A stretch of 64,000 nt of DNA from Conoideocrella luteorostrata. Lineage: Eukaryota; Ascomycota; Sordariomycetes; Hypocreales; Clavicipitaceae. A program made the translations under genes and the position numbers. This document shows positions 13,129 through 23,629 of the stretch, in pieces. The notes beneath the pieces are model-generated. The model had not been told where the DNA came from. It was given only the letters and a program-made list of their open reading frames with translations, and searched no databases. Each line of letters begins with the position of its first letter. Position 1 is the stretch's first letter. The DNA lies in assembly GCA_032433595.1 (NCBI GenBank), contig JASWJB010000182.1, positions 1-64,000 of the forward strand, in the 5' to 3' direction.

Positions 13129-14760
13129 TTAACCCCACACGCTCGCCTGGGCTCCAAGCCCGGATGACTGTCCCCATACACCATTACCTCGGCCCCAGCC
13201 GCCGGAAGAAGTAAGAGGTGTGGTAGAGCGCTTTCCGGGTGCCGTGGTCGACGGGGTTCCAGAGGGTCGGGTGCCAATAGGAGCAACTGTGCCACTAGTT
13301 TGACCAGCCTTTGAGCCAGGAGCGAGATCACGAGGGGGAGAACCGCCGGTCGGGCTAGAAGTACTTGTGCGGCTTTGAGCGCCAACGGCATTGTCGAAAA
13401 CCTTGTTGGTAGGGCCAGAACTCTGAGGGCTGCTAGTACTTTGGGGTCTAGGGCTTGGATCACCGGTGGCATTATTGTGGTCGCTAGCAGAGCCGGGAGT
13501 CGCAGCCTCTGTTCCAGATGGAGCGCGACCAATAGCATCAAAAGCCAGAGGCGAAGGACCACGGAGGCTGGACGGACCGCTTGAAACGGGAACACCTGGG
13601 CGCATATTACCAGACTCATCGACATAACCAGTCTTTTCGGCAAATGGGCCTTCTCCATACAGAGCGCTTCGCTGACGGGCGATAAGCTCGCGCGTCTCTT
13701 CTTCCGACATGTGCTTGTTGTTGTTTTGTTGGGGCACGTCGGTCAGGACATCTACGTTGAAGAAAAGCGGTTAGCCCGTGCTCCATAAAACCCATATCAT
13801 GACTGCAAATGTTTTTTATAGACCCAAAATACCGGTGTCCCTCAAACATGTAGAATTTGAGAACATGACAAGGGATTTAGGCAAGGCTGGCTGTGATAAT
13901 GGCGATATTGCCCATGGCCTTGGACATTTGCTTTCTATCTGGGGGGTCTTCTTGCATGACAGGAAGTGCTATACTGTAGAGGGCGGCCTACTTCGTTGAT
14001 ACTGCTGCTCCGTATGCAGATTGCGTAGCTCCCGCTCCCGCTGAGCTGCCATCCTTCTCTTAGCCTGCATGACCTGCTCTGCCTCGTTGGAGCCTCGTGA
14101 TGGCTGGTGGCGCTGTGAAGCATAAAAGTTGTGAAGGTTGTGACCCTGAGGTCCGTCAAAGTTGTTGTTGTTCATGGGATGAGAGCGAGGTCCATTACCA
14201 TGGGGAGGTCGGCCATCTACATAGGTTTTTCATGTTAGCGCTTGTAACTGGGCAGTCGCCATTTATTTTGACCCGCTTTCTCACCAGGAAACATGGGGGT
14301 ATTATTGCGCATCGATGCTTTCGGAGTCGGTTTGCGGCGGGTTCCCATGGCATAGCCCTTGCTAGACTTTTGCAGGTTTTCAAATGACCGGTCAACCTCT
14401 AATGCATATGTTAGTAAAAAGTGACTTGTCAGTGTTGGGTCAGGACTAGTAGAGATTGCCAGATACAACGAGCAATCTCAAGAGCCTAGCTGCTGCTTCT
14501 GCAGTCTCTCCACGAGTATAACAATAGCTGGCAGATGGCAATTCGGGGCACGCAAATACGTACCATCAAATTGGTAGGAGAAAGCGTAATCATCCTGAGG
14601 CTGTGGAGCGTTCACACCTGTTTTATTTCGTGAGAAGTCTGCCAAAGATATAAATCCGAAATTCGTTTAGCATACCGGCACGAGGAGGAGTTGAGGTTCC
14701 CTGGTGTTCCCAGTTATTCTGGCTCCCAGCAGCCCACTGCTGGTTCTCGTAGTAGGACAT
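13129..14760 (-). CDS. Conserved-looking disordered protein of unknown function
   Basis: Five exons: 14760-14676, 14617-14564, 14398-14285, 14216-13992 and 13751-13129. All four introns are phase 1 with good GT-AG borders, giving about 366 aa. The N-terminus begins MSYYENQQWAAGSQNNWEHQ. A basic segment follows (GYAMGTRRKPTPKASMRNN), then a helical, charged stretch (EAEQVMQAKRRMAAQREREL). After that comes the best-structured block, SEEETRELIARQRSALYG followed by EGPFAEKTGYVDESGN. The rest is a Ser/Thr/Pro/Gly-rich tail ending in Trp-Gly repeats (GGWGRGNGVWGQ). The clean splice pattern and ordered motif argue for a real gene. I do not recognise a named family and propose no function. Because all exon junctions share one phase, internal exons of 54, 114 and 225 nt could be skipped in frame. 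Confidence 0.85.
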
Positions 14761-17700
14761 GGCGTTGGTGTGAAACACGTCAAGCCGAGAAAGTGAACGG
14801 TTGATCGTCTCGAGTGTGTAAACTAACAGTTGGATCTATATTTGAAGTCTCGTATTAGTGATTGGCTTGTCTTGACGTATATACATAATTCCGGGCTACG
14901 CATTATCTCAATGAGTGCAGGGGGCAGAAGCATCAAAGACGCAAACTGCCAATCTACCCGGAGATGACCGTCCAGCAGCCTATGCAGTAGGCAGCCAACG
15001 TTCTTGAGTCCGATAATAGCGGTAGTGGCTGGCCTCGGATGTAGTCTTGACACAATTTGGGCCGATGCGAGACAACGTATCAACGTAGGGGTTCAGCGGA
15101 CGAGGGGCAATGGGGTCTGTTGATTTCGCGTAGTCGCAGAACGAAGAAGTTGGATAAACGTACATTTAAAGAAGTAAGTAAAATCTGGAATAAGGACAAA
15201 ATCCGGATCGGAACCAGAGCGCAGCGCAAAAGGACGAGGATCCAACAGGGTGTCGGAAAAAAGGCAACGCCACTGCTGCGCGGGAAGATGCGAGCAAATA
15301 CAAAGGGTATCGAAAAGGGGAACGGAGAAGGTGGCCCAGATGAGTGCACCTCACACACAAAATGATGAGAATCAAGTCTCAGACGACACCGGACTGCCTC
15401 AGAAGGGCGATGGGGGAAAAAAGGTTTAAGCAGACGAGAAAGAGAGGAAGCCCAAAAGAGAGGGACGGAGACGCAGGTGGGCGAGACAGGATCGTGGTGT
15501 GCGTGATTGTGCGTAGTGACGGGGGGGGAGAAATTTCGGAGTGGGAACCTTTGGAGCCGGTGGACATTCGAAAGAAAGGAGAAAGCGACATTTGGACTGG
15601 AGCGGGAGTCGACGGGATGGAGAGTGCCAGTGGGCCAACCAGGTGCCTCTCAGCTGGGCGCCAGTGGATGTCGGTGGGCAGACCAAGCAGTTGACAACTG
15701 TGTAGGCGACGCCGGCCGGCAGGAGCGACACGAGGCAGGAGCAGCGAGGAAAGCGCTAACACCGACGGCTTTCCAGCAAGGAAGGTACAGACGAAGACAC
15801 GCTGCCAGACAGCCCAGCACGAAATTAGCGGGCAACAAGTGACGGAGCACCACCCACAGCGACCCCCGGCACCACCCCCCAATCGACAGACAGAAGGGCC
15901 ACAACTTGACGAGATCCAAGTCATTTTACAAAGTAATCTTGACTTACTCCACGTACCTTTTACCGAACAGAGCACGTATCCGCCTATGCACCACCACACT
16001 CTCTACTCAAGAATGTACAATGCATGAGCGATATTTCGGAGTACCTGCTACAGTACAATATACGGAGCACTCAGGTCATGGCCATCCCTATTCAGTCCCG
16101 CTCCTGGCCGCTTTCCCCCCCGACGCAACTCGCAGGTGAAGCGATAGGCTTCCTCGGACTTGATCGATCCTCGCTCGGCTGGCGATGTCCCGCAATGTAT
16201 AATGCGTCCCCCAAATTCTGCGCACTGTACTCCGTATCGCACAGTTTCAATTCACTCTTCGCGTTGGGCGTATCGATCGCCTTCAGCTCCAAGTAAAAGT
16301 ACTCTTCCTCATGGACGCACTCCTCGAATGGACTATTGCAGTCAGTCACTCTCCGGTAGGGACGGCCCGTCGTCGGTCGCGCCCTTTGTCGATTTTGGGT
16401 GTTACGCAGACTATTGGGTTCTCGGTCCCCGTCCATCAACGGCACGTCCGTTCCCTCCTGACATCTGCTCACTGAAATGATGTCTCTCGGCCGCGCCATT
16501 CGGGATTGCAACGCCATGACCGAAGCTGCCAACACCATCTCAGCTCCAGTTCCTGCAACATACTGGTTCCAGTTCCATGGACGTGGTTGACACCTATCTA
16601 AGCAACCACTAAATCCCAGCTCCTGAGGTTTTTGGGTCTACAGCATGATGCTCTATACATTCATTCCATTTCGCCGCCAAATCCAGGAGGCGCCAAGATG
16701 TAGGTCAAGTCAGGGCAATGTGCGCGAAACGTGTTCGTTGCACTAACAGATACCACGTATTATACTCCGTACCATTATTCACTACAAGTGTCCACCCGGT
16801 AATCTGACGCCGTAAGAACACTCCGTGAGTTTGTCAGCACGTGCGTTATCGTATGCGGGATGGGTCCGAAAACCACGTTCAAACTCGACCTACTCTACGG
16901 CCGACAACACACCGAGTTGCTGGGCTACTTCCTATGTTTAGTTTCTTTATATACAGCCACAGAGGCGAGACGTCATGAAACGCATACCAAAATCTTTGTG
17001 CTTGCCTGGCTGCTGTGCTACTTTCTCGGCGCATCACAGCAGCGGGTTCTCCATTTATGCCACGAGGTATCATGTCTTACGCACTGTATTCAGCCTTGGG
17101 CAATTCCGCAACATTTGGGGTTTCGCAACTGTGTGAGCGACTCGCCTCACTGCACCGTGACCTGCATGGTGACGTGACTACAGTCATTGGTGATGACCGG
17201 TTTGCATATCCACTCGATCCAGTAGCCGGAGACGCTACACTGCTGAGGAAGACTCGGATGAAACATACTGAATGATGCGTTGATGTGGCCATAACCTTTG
17301 CACGTATTGCATGTTAGAAAAGGACCCTGGAGATCTCGCAGCCCTTGGATAGGAGAAAATCGCATCCGTATCAAACCTCAACCGTCATACATATAGTTAC
17401 CTGTTGGTCAGACCCTCAAGCCGTCGACGGGGCAATTCTTTTCTCTCCCCTTCAGGACCGCATAAAAACTAGAACGACTAGATGGGCCACCGCGGGCCTA
17501 GACTAAATAGTTCACTCTTCCACTTTTGCGCAACACTGCACTGTCCAGCGCCAGGACGTCATATTGTCTTGGCTCGAGTCCCCCATTCATCATCCATGTG
17601 CTTGCTCGCCCGCCGTTGCAACCAGCCGGGCTCCATTTTCTGTGGGGGGCCACAATTTCGGCCGTTGAAGATGTGAGTTCAACTCTGGGCCCTCGCCTTT

Positions 17701-20468
17701 CCCAGCCCTTCACTCGGGAAGCTAACTTTGCTAGCGGCTGCTTTCCAGCCATGGCTTCATTGTTCAGCGGCGGAAGAAGCGTGGCAGTTTCCAGCCGATG
17801 CTGATGCTGGTTTCTTCAATACCACATGTTAGGAAACTTCCGCCGCCGCGCCATTTCCGCTCCCGAAGCCAAGCCAGCCTCAAATCAAGCGCAAACCAGC
17901 AAACAGGAAGTCCGTGGATGGCGTGAGCCTGCGCAGTCGTAGCTTTGGCCGAGTTGGCCAAACTGGAAGACCAAAGGGCTGACCTTGGTGTCAAACGTCC
18001 TCATTGCCATCAGCAAGATGTCTCTTTCGCCACAACTGCGTCAAATCCAATCACTTTCCACTCATCCACTCAAAGTGCACCGCGGATTCTGTTGCCAGCT
18101 TACCCCGTCATCTGCAGAGGCTATCAGCGGTATTTATCCCACCACACCCGTCGGAGGTGCAACTAATAAAACTACTCCGCAGCTAAGGGACCAGACTCAA
18201 ATGCTTCCCCGCACGCACACTCAGCCAGGCCCTTGCTTACGGAGTCCTCCGTCCACAACACCAGATTGCAAACCGGTGTGCCCATGCATGCTTGTGGCTG
18301 CTTCACGTATGTTCAAGGTGCATGCACTGGCATGCTGCATGAGGATTATTGTATAATGCTTCGCTGGCTGGCCAAACTCAACCCAATTCCGGACGAACCG
18401 AGCCCTTAAAAGACCCATCTCCCGAGCTGTCTTCAATCGTGCAGTGCATGCAGCGTCGTAGTATGGGGTATGGCATGCTGCTTTGGGTACACGTTCGACA
18501 GTTCGCATCACTCTCCTGGCCATTGAATTTACATCCGATTTATCCCCGTCAGTGGTGGATTAGTCAAATGCTATGGTGAGTTTCCCGTCCAGAACTCATC
18601 CGCCCCGGACCTGGCCGTGTCATTCCTTTCGTGCTCGTAATTGATATGCTTATCCGTGACTACACGACCGGATGTGTATAATCTGATGAGCGGCGCTCTG
18701 CTCTCGTGGTCTGCTATGCTTCAAGTAGGAAGCTAATCCGGTGGGTACAATAATCGACCTATTAGTTAGCACATCGTCTACGGAGCAACTTACTATGCAA
18801 TCCGATCACAATGTGATCACCAACGAATACTAGAAGTCAGCGGCTGAGCGGCGGGTGCATACTGCAAATGCCTCATCCGTACGGAGTACTCGGTACTAAG
18901 TTATATTACCAAGGGTGTGTCACCTCCAGCTGCCATTTCTCGAAGGTCATTGTCCCATTTTACCCGCCAACGACATTGGTGCGTTCTAGTTTCCCTTTCA
19001 AAGTGTGGCGGAACTTGGATACTGGCGTGGAGGGCATGGAAGGACACGGGACAGACCCGGCCAACTCCACTTTCTGAATGATATCACCACTCAAGCCCCG
19101 GAATCAGAAGTGATGTGCTGCTGTTTTAGTTGGACGCAGGTTTTCCACATGTGGCTAACATCCAGCGTGATGTGATTTGCCAGCAAAGCACCCATTGTCT
19201 TGTACATGCTTCGGTTGCCGCTGGGTTTGTTCTGGGGAGCCTGCCCCGTCCTGCGATTCGCGCTGCAAGAGGAACGAACGACAGTCAGGTCATGAGTCTG
19301 GGTCGCCTCGCCCCAAGCCAAGCAATCTCGCCGGAATTTGGCCGACCTTGACATAACCGCCACGAGACAGCTGGCAATGCGGAGAGGATTTGCGGACCCT
19401 CATTCGTGTTAAGTACTGTTAAAGTTGCCTACTACGCATCCGAACTGTGAGAAAGCAAGATGAAACCTATAGTCATTACAGACCGGAACCATTATCAAGA
19501 CACAATCGTTCAGCACATAACTACAAGTAATATCGGAAGGATCATAAGAAGCTAGAGTGACCTATATACAAGTCCATCAACAATTGTTGATGAAGTTCAT
19601 CTCCGGACCTGGGCCAAATACATTTGCGACATTTCCCCTCCACTGGGTCGTACTCACTTCAAAACTACCTGTCCTGCATAGAATAGTTCTCCTTTCAATA
19701 GCGTAGCTACCTTCCGCCATATATGCATTTCAGTCGTGCTGTCGCCCATCTAGTCACCAATTTAGATGAATCAATTCTCCATCCACGTCCCTCTCGTTGT
19801 CACAGTGCTGTGAGACGTCATCCAAGTTTCAGTGTCTGCTTAACACTTTGGACATCCCGACAAGAATGGCGCCAATCTGCCCTTTTCAACACTGGCAGGA
19901 AAAATCCATTGAATGGATGAGCGGTGCACTCAATATCTCGTAGCATTGGCTATTAGTTGCCTACTATGTCACCGGATCCAGGAGCACCGGAAAGTCCAGT
20001 CGTGACTGTAGCCGAACAACTTGTTGTTTGAGGTTTCATCGATAAATCTGGGGGTGCACACGGAGAGGCGCGCAGCTTGGAGGCTCAATGACAGAAATGA
20101 ACCCGCAAGTATTCAACTCATTAGTGTGCCGGTGGCTGTAGATACGCAGGTATACATGTAAAGGCAAGTTAGGATCAGCCTTTTGTTGTAGAACATGCTC
20201 CTTCTGATCAACGGTCAGGGTGTTATGGCAGCGCATCAGGCATGTGGCAGACATAATGATTCATATCAAATGCGTGAAGAAGTATTTACGACGTGCTGAT
20301 AGTTTTGACGAGATGTTGTCAAAAGGTATGGATGTCCGGAAAATGCGATACTCACGTTCACAGTCACCATCAGCGTTTCTCAAATCAGTCGGTTGGACAG
20401 ATGATCTTTATTCTCCATCGCCTTCCATCATTTCTCATAAGCCATTTCCGCCTTAATCATCATCGTCG

Positions 20469-20512
<44 letters not shown>

Positions 20513-20603
20513 ATTATCGTGTCATCCACCCCCATAGCCATGATGTTCATATGCCCCAATCGCTTACTCTGAGCAAAGGCATATTTTCATGTCCATATCT
20601 GTC
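14761..20603. other. Long gene-poor tract
   Basis: Nearly 6 kb carries no gene I can support. The first part, 14.76-15.9 kb, is purine-rich on the plus strand around 15.1-15.6 kb, so it is CT-rich in the sense of the gene ending at 13129, and is a likely promoter or leader. Exact TACTCCGTA copies occur at 16228 and 16763 and TACGGAGTA at 18880, with degenerate copies near 16036, 16061 and 18239. The remaining frames are short and show no domain. A trinucleotide-type repeat lies at 20456-20518. Confidence 0.5.
20456..20518. repeat. (GTCATC)n microsatellite
   Basis: The sequence starts with GTC triplets, then runs as perfect GTCATC hexamer units, and degenerates at TCATTATCG. It is about 60 bp long and lies about 85 bp beyond the 3' end of the small candidate gene at 20604. 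Confidence 0.9.
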
Positions 20604-20873
20604 TCAGCCTTTCTTTGCATCCCAAACTTGACCTGCCTTCCCAGCCCTCCCTGCCATCTTAGCTCTCTGGGCCTGTTCGGCCCTCTGGCTCTTCCAAGTC
20701 TCACTCACGCATTTGGGGCAGTCCGGAATGACAGGCGTGATGTTAGCCGGGCCAAGGTTGGCCTTGTACCATCCATGGGCTTCGTCCTTCTTGCAGAGGA
20801 TGCTGGAGAGGTTGTGCCTAGGGGGTTTCCCAGAGCCCCGGACCCGGCCGGTCTTGATGTTGTCTTCAGGCAT
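20604..20873 (-). CDS. Candidate small protein with a CPKC motif
   Basis: An 89-aa frame starts at ATG 20873 (MPEDNIKTGRVRGSGKPP). The centre, LCKKDEAHGWYKANLGPANI and then IPDCPKCV, is rich in Trp, Gly, Pro and Cys. The tail is a charged helix, TWKSQRAEQAQRAKMAGRA. The composition is far from that of random frames nearby, and the C-x-n-CPKC spacing could bind metal. The frame stays open upstream to 21017, but that part includes a low-complexity Lys/Gln run from an A-rich tract. A CTCTAG acceptor-like site sits just before this ATG, so a 5' UTR intron is possible. I do not recognise a family. The case for a real gene is composition only. Confidence 0.45.
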   Translation of the reverse strand: MPEDNIKTGRVRGSGKPPRHNLSSILCKKDEAHGWYKANLGPANITPVIPDCPKCVSETWKSQRAEQAQRAKMAGRAGKAGQVWDAKKG

Positions 20874-21797
20874 GGCTGCTAGAGAATCAGGCTGTCGTTC
20901 AGTAATGTAAGCGAAGCCGTGTTGTTGTTTTTTTGTTTTTGTTTTTTTTTGGGTAAGGAGAGCAGCTTCGTCAATGTTTGTTTGTGTGTGTTCTGTGACG
21001 CACGAGGATTGTACCAAGTGCGTTGATTGATAACGCTCTAGAAAGATGGGATAGAAGAAGAAGCACAGGAGAGAGGAGGATTGAGTTTCTTTTTATCTCT
21101 TGGAGATAGGGATGGGGATTCCTCTCGTTGACGGCCCTCTATTCACTTCAGCCCAGCAGCCAGTCTCAAGAGGGCATTGACAGAGGCAAAAGTAGTTCAC
21201 ACTCATGGGGGATTGAGTTTCATCTTCTTCGAGAACAATGCTGGTGTATCATGCCGTGTTACTCAGGCGTGTGATGCGGCTGAATCATTTCTCTCATAAT
21301 GCACCCAGTCGTAGTAGGGGTGAGGATTATATCATGTCCACTCAGGTGCGCCTATTGAGCCGCCCTCCTCACTTCGTTCATGCTGAAGCCCCTTGTTGGC
21401 GACTGATTCACTATTCTCCTCCAGACGTTCGGGTGAGATGCTGGCTTGGCCTACCCTGCGTCACAGTGGAGCGTCAGACATCTGCACAGAATGGGGTCGA
21501 GGCATGGTCAAAGGGAATGACAAGGTCTGCGGTAAGTCATCCACTCTCAATACCGATTAATACATGGATATGGACGATATTGACGACCTGCATTGTTGAT
21601 GTATAAGCTCCGCTCACTTTTCCTCGCACACTTATTCTCACTCCGCCTCATCCGAGCCCCCCCACACAAGCTTGCCATCAGCGCCACCATGAACGTCACC
21701 ACGCTGGTCATTTCTCGTCGCTCACACTCGTCTCTCGTCTCCGCGAAATGTCACATCCTCAACCATCTCAGCTTCATCTACAACTTCAAGCACCATA
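20874..21797. other. Intergenic region between divergent genes
   Basis: This holds the upstream regions of the small minus-strand candidate and of the esterase gene starting at 21798. A T-rich tract lies at 20926-20950. The open frames are short and featureless. The last 150 bp are C/T-rich and A-poor, as expected for a fungal leader. Confidence 0.4.
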
Positions 21798-23426
21798 ATG
21801 CCGTCTGTAAAGCCTCCATCGCCATCGCCATCGCCAACTCTTGAGCTCGACTTCCTCGACTCCCCGGATTCCCCGCTCCTCACTCCAACTTCAACATCAC
21901 CAACCCAACTGCACAAACTCCCCAAATGGCTTACGCCACAGCAATCCTGTCTCCGCCAATTCCTCAATAGACTCTACTCAACCGCTAAATCACTCCTCAC
22001 ACGTACCCTCACCTTCCTCACGCCCCGCCTGACATGGAGATACGCCCTCCTCGCCACCTCTACAATCTACATCCTCTTGTGCTTCGCCTTCCAAACACCC
22101 CCCTTCGCACACAATCTGCCCGCTTACACGGGTCCTCACGCCGTCGGCACAATCGATCTCGAAATCCCACTAAATCCACCCCGCCTCATATCAGATACCA
22201 TCTACAAGGACACCTCCAAGCCGGCATTTGAGTTACAGACCGTCCTATTTACACTCTACTATCCCACCAACAAGGATTACAAATCCCCTCATCCTCTACA
22301 CTATTGGATCCCTAAGCCCATCAGCCTCACTGCTCGAGGGTTCGCAAAGTTCGCTCACGCTGATTACTTCTTTATTCGGCCAATATTTACGTTTGCACTA
22401 TGGGCTATGGTCGGTAGTGTCACTATTCCCGCCGAGGTTGACGCGCCGCTCCTCACGTCTCAGGAGAAACACAAGCACCCCGTCATGGTGTTTTCACATG
22501 GCATGGCGAGCTCAAGAACAGACTACACGAACTACCTGGGCGAGCTCGCAAGCAGGGGCTACGTAATTGCCGCCCTGGAACACCGCGATGGGAGCTCACC
22601 AGGCTCCCTAGTCAAGACAATCCAGTCCACAAGAGAAGTGGTTCACTTCCGCGGAGAGGACCTCTTACTTTCCAACAAGTCATCTATTTCAACACCTCAA
22701 CTCAAAGTCGAACAACTTGCTTTCAGAGACGCCGAAATCCTCGCCACAATCTCCACCCTCAAGTTCATCAACCAAGGTTCTGAAAGCGACTCATCTTCAA
22801 TTTATGAATCGTCGTCTCGGAGTGAGGGCAAATCCCTACCCACATTCACTCAAAAGCTTGACTTCAACAAACTCCTAATAGGCGGCCACTCGTATGGCGC
22901 AACCGGTGCTTTGCAATCCCTCAAGCATGCCTCCTCCTCAAGCCCTGCTGCGGCGGGAATAATACTAGACCCCGGTAAAGAATCCGGACCTCTAAATGCC
23001 GAAATCGACGTCCCCATCCTTGTAGTCCACTCCAACTCATGGTCCAAATCTCATTCTGTCTTCTTCGGAAGGCCGCACTTCGATACCGTGCGAGATCTGG
23101 TTATTGACGTGCTGAATCGGACCGGCGCTGCCTGGTTCTTCACCAGCCTGGGGACGAGCCATCCAAGTGTTACGGATGCGCCCCTTATTGAGCCCCTATT
23201 GCTGAGTTGGACTACGGGTGCGAACCTGAATACCAAGGAAGCCTTGAGGGAATATGTTCGTGTTTCGGACGATTTCCTGAGGTTTGTTTCGAACAACGAG
23301 ACTCGAGATATTCTCACGGAAGAAGTTACTCACGAAGAATACAACACGTGGGTCAGCGAAGAAAGAAAAAAGTCTTATCCTACCGATCTTGCTAGACTTT
23401 GGGAGATTCATGTCAGTCCGGCATAA
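21798..23426 (+). CDS. PAF-acetylhydrolase-type (isoform II) serine esterase, membrane-anchored
   Basis: A single exon of 542 aa. After a Ser/Pro-rich N-terminus there is one hydrophobic segment at about 82-97 (YALLATSTIYILLCFA), likely a signal anchor. The alpha/beta hydrolase core has VMVFSHGMASSRTDYTNYLG and GYVIAALEHRDGSSPGS, both typical of the plasma-type PAF acetylhydrolase family. The nucleophile elbow is GGHSYGATG with S365. Candidate acid and base are D391 in ILDPGKE and H455 in GTSHPSVTD. The family hydrolyses sn-2 short-chain or oxidised acyl groups of phospholipids; the actual substrate here is unknown. The ATG at 21798 is preferred because the frame upstream has no better start. 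It is convergent with the gene at 23630, with about 200 bp between the stops. Confidence 0.9.
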   Translation: MPSVKPPSPSPSPTLELDFLDSPDSPLLTPTSTSPTQLHKLPKWLTPQQSCLRQFLNRLYSTAKSLLTRTLTFLTPRLTWRYALLATSTIYILLCFAFQTPPFAHNLPAYTGPHAVGTIDLEIPLNPPRLISDTIYKDTSKPAFELQTVLFTLYYPTNKDYKSPHPLHYWIPKPISLTARGFAKFAHADYFFIRPIFTFALWAMVGSVTIPAEVDAPLLTSQEKHKHPVMVFSHGMASSRTDYTNYLGELASRGYVIAALEHRDGSSPGSLVKTIQSTREVVHFRGEDLLLSNKSSISTPQLKVEQLAFRDAEILATISTLKFINQGSESDSSSIYESSSRSEGKSLPTFTQKLDFNKLLIGGHSYGATGALQSLKHASSSSPAAAGIILDPGKESGPLNAEIDVPILVVHSNSWSKSHSVFFGRPHFDTVRDLVIDVLNRTGAAWFFTSLGTSHPSVTDAPLIEPLLLSWTTGANLNTKEALREYVRVSDDFLRFVSNNETRDILTEEVTHEEYNTWVSEERKKSYPTDLARLWEIHVSPA

Positions 23427-23629
23427 TTTTTGGATGATTCAACAACTTGAAAGCAGAGTAAATTGCTCTGGTGACGTCGTCCATGCAGCATTGTAGCACA
23501 TGCACAACTTCAAGGCGGCAAATGTAGTTGATATTAACACTGGTACGCTAAAGATGTGCGCCGCATTCGCCTCTTATGTATATCTTCGGTGCCAACGCAA
23601 ATAACAGATGCAAATTCACATCAAGCCCA

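Noticed and set aside
13122..13658. 178-aa minus-strand frame.
   Set aside because: Shifted frame of the last exon of the 13129-14760 gene; the spliced frame is the one continuous with upstream exons.
16092..16538. 148-aa minus-strand open frame.
   Set aside because: No domain, no intron logic and a random-like composition in a repeat-bearing spacer.
21238..21606. 122-aa plus-strand frame upstream of the esterase.
   Set aside because: No domain or splice continuation into the esterase; probably promoter or leader.
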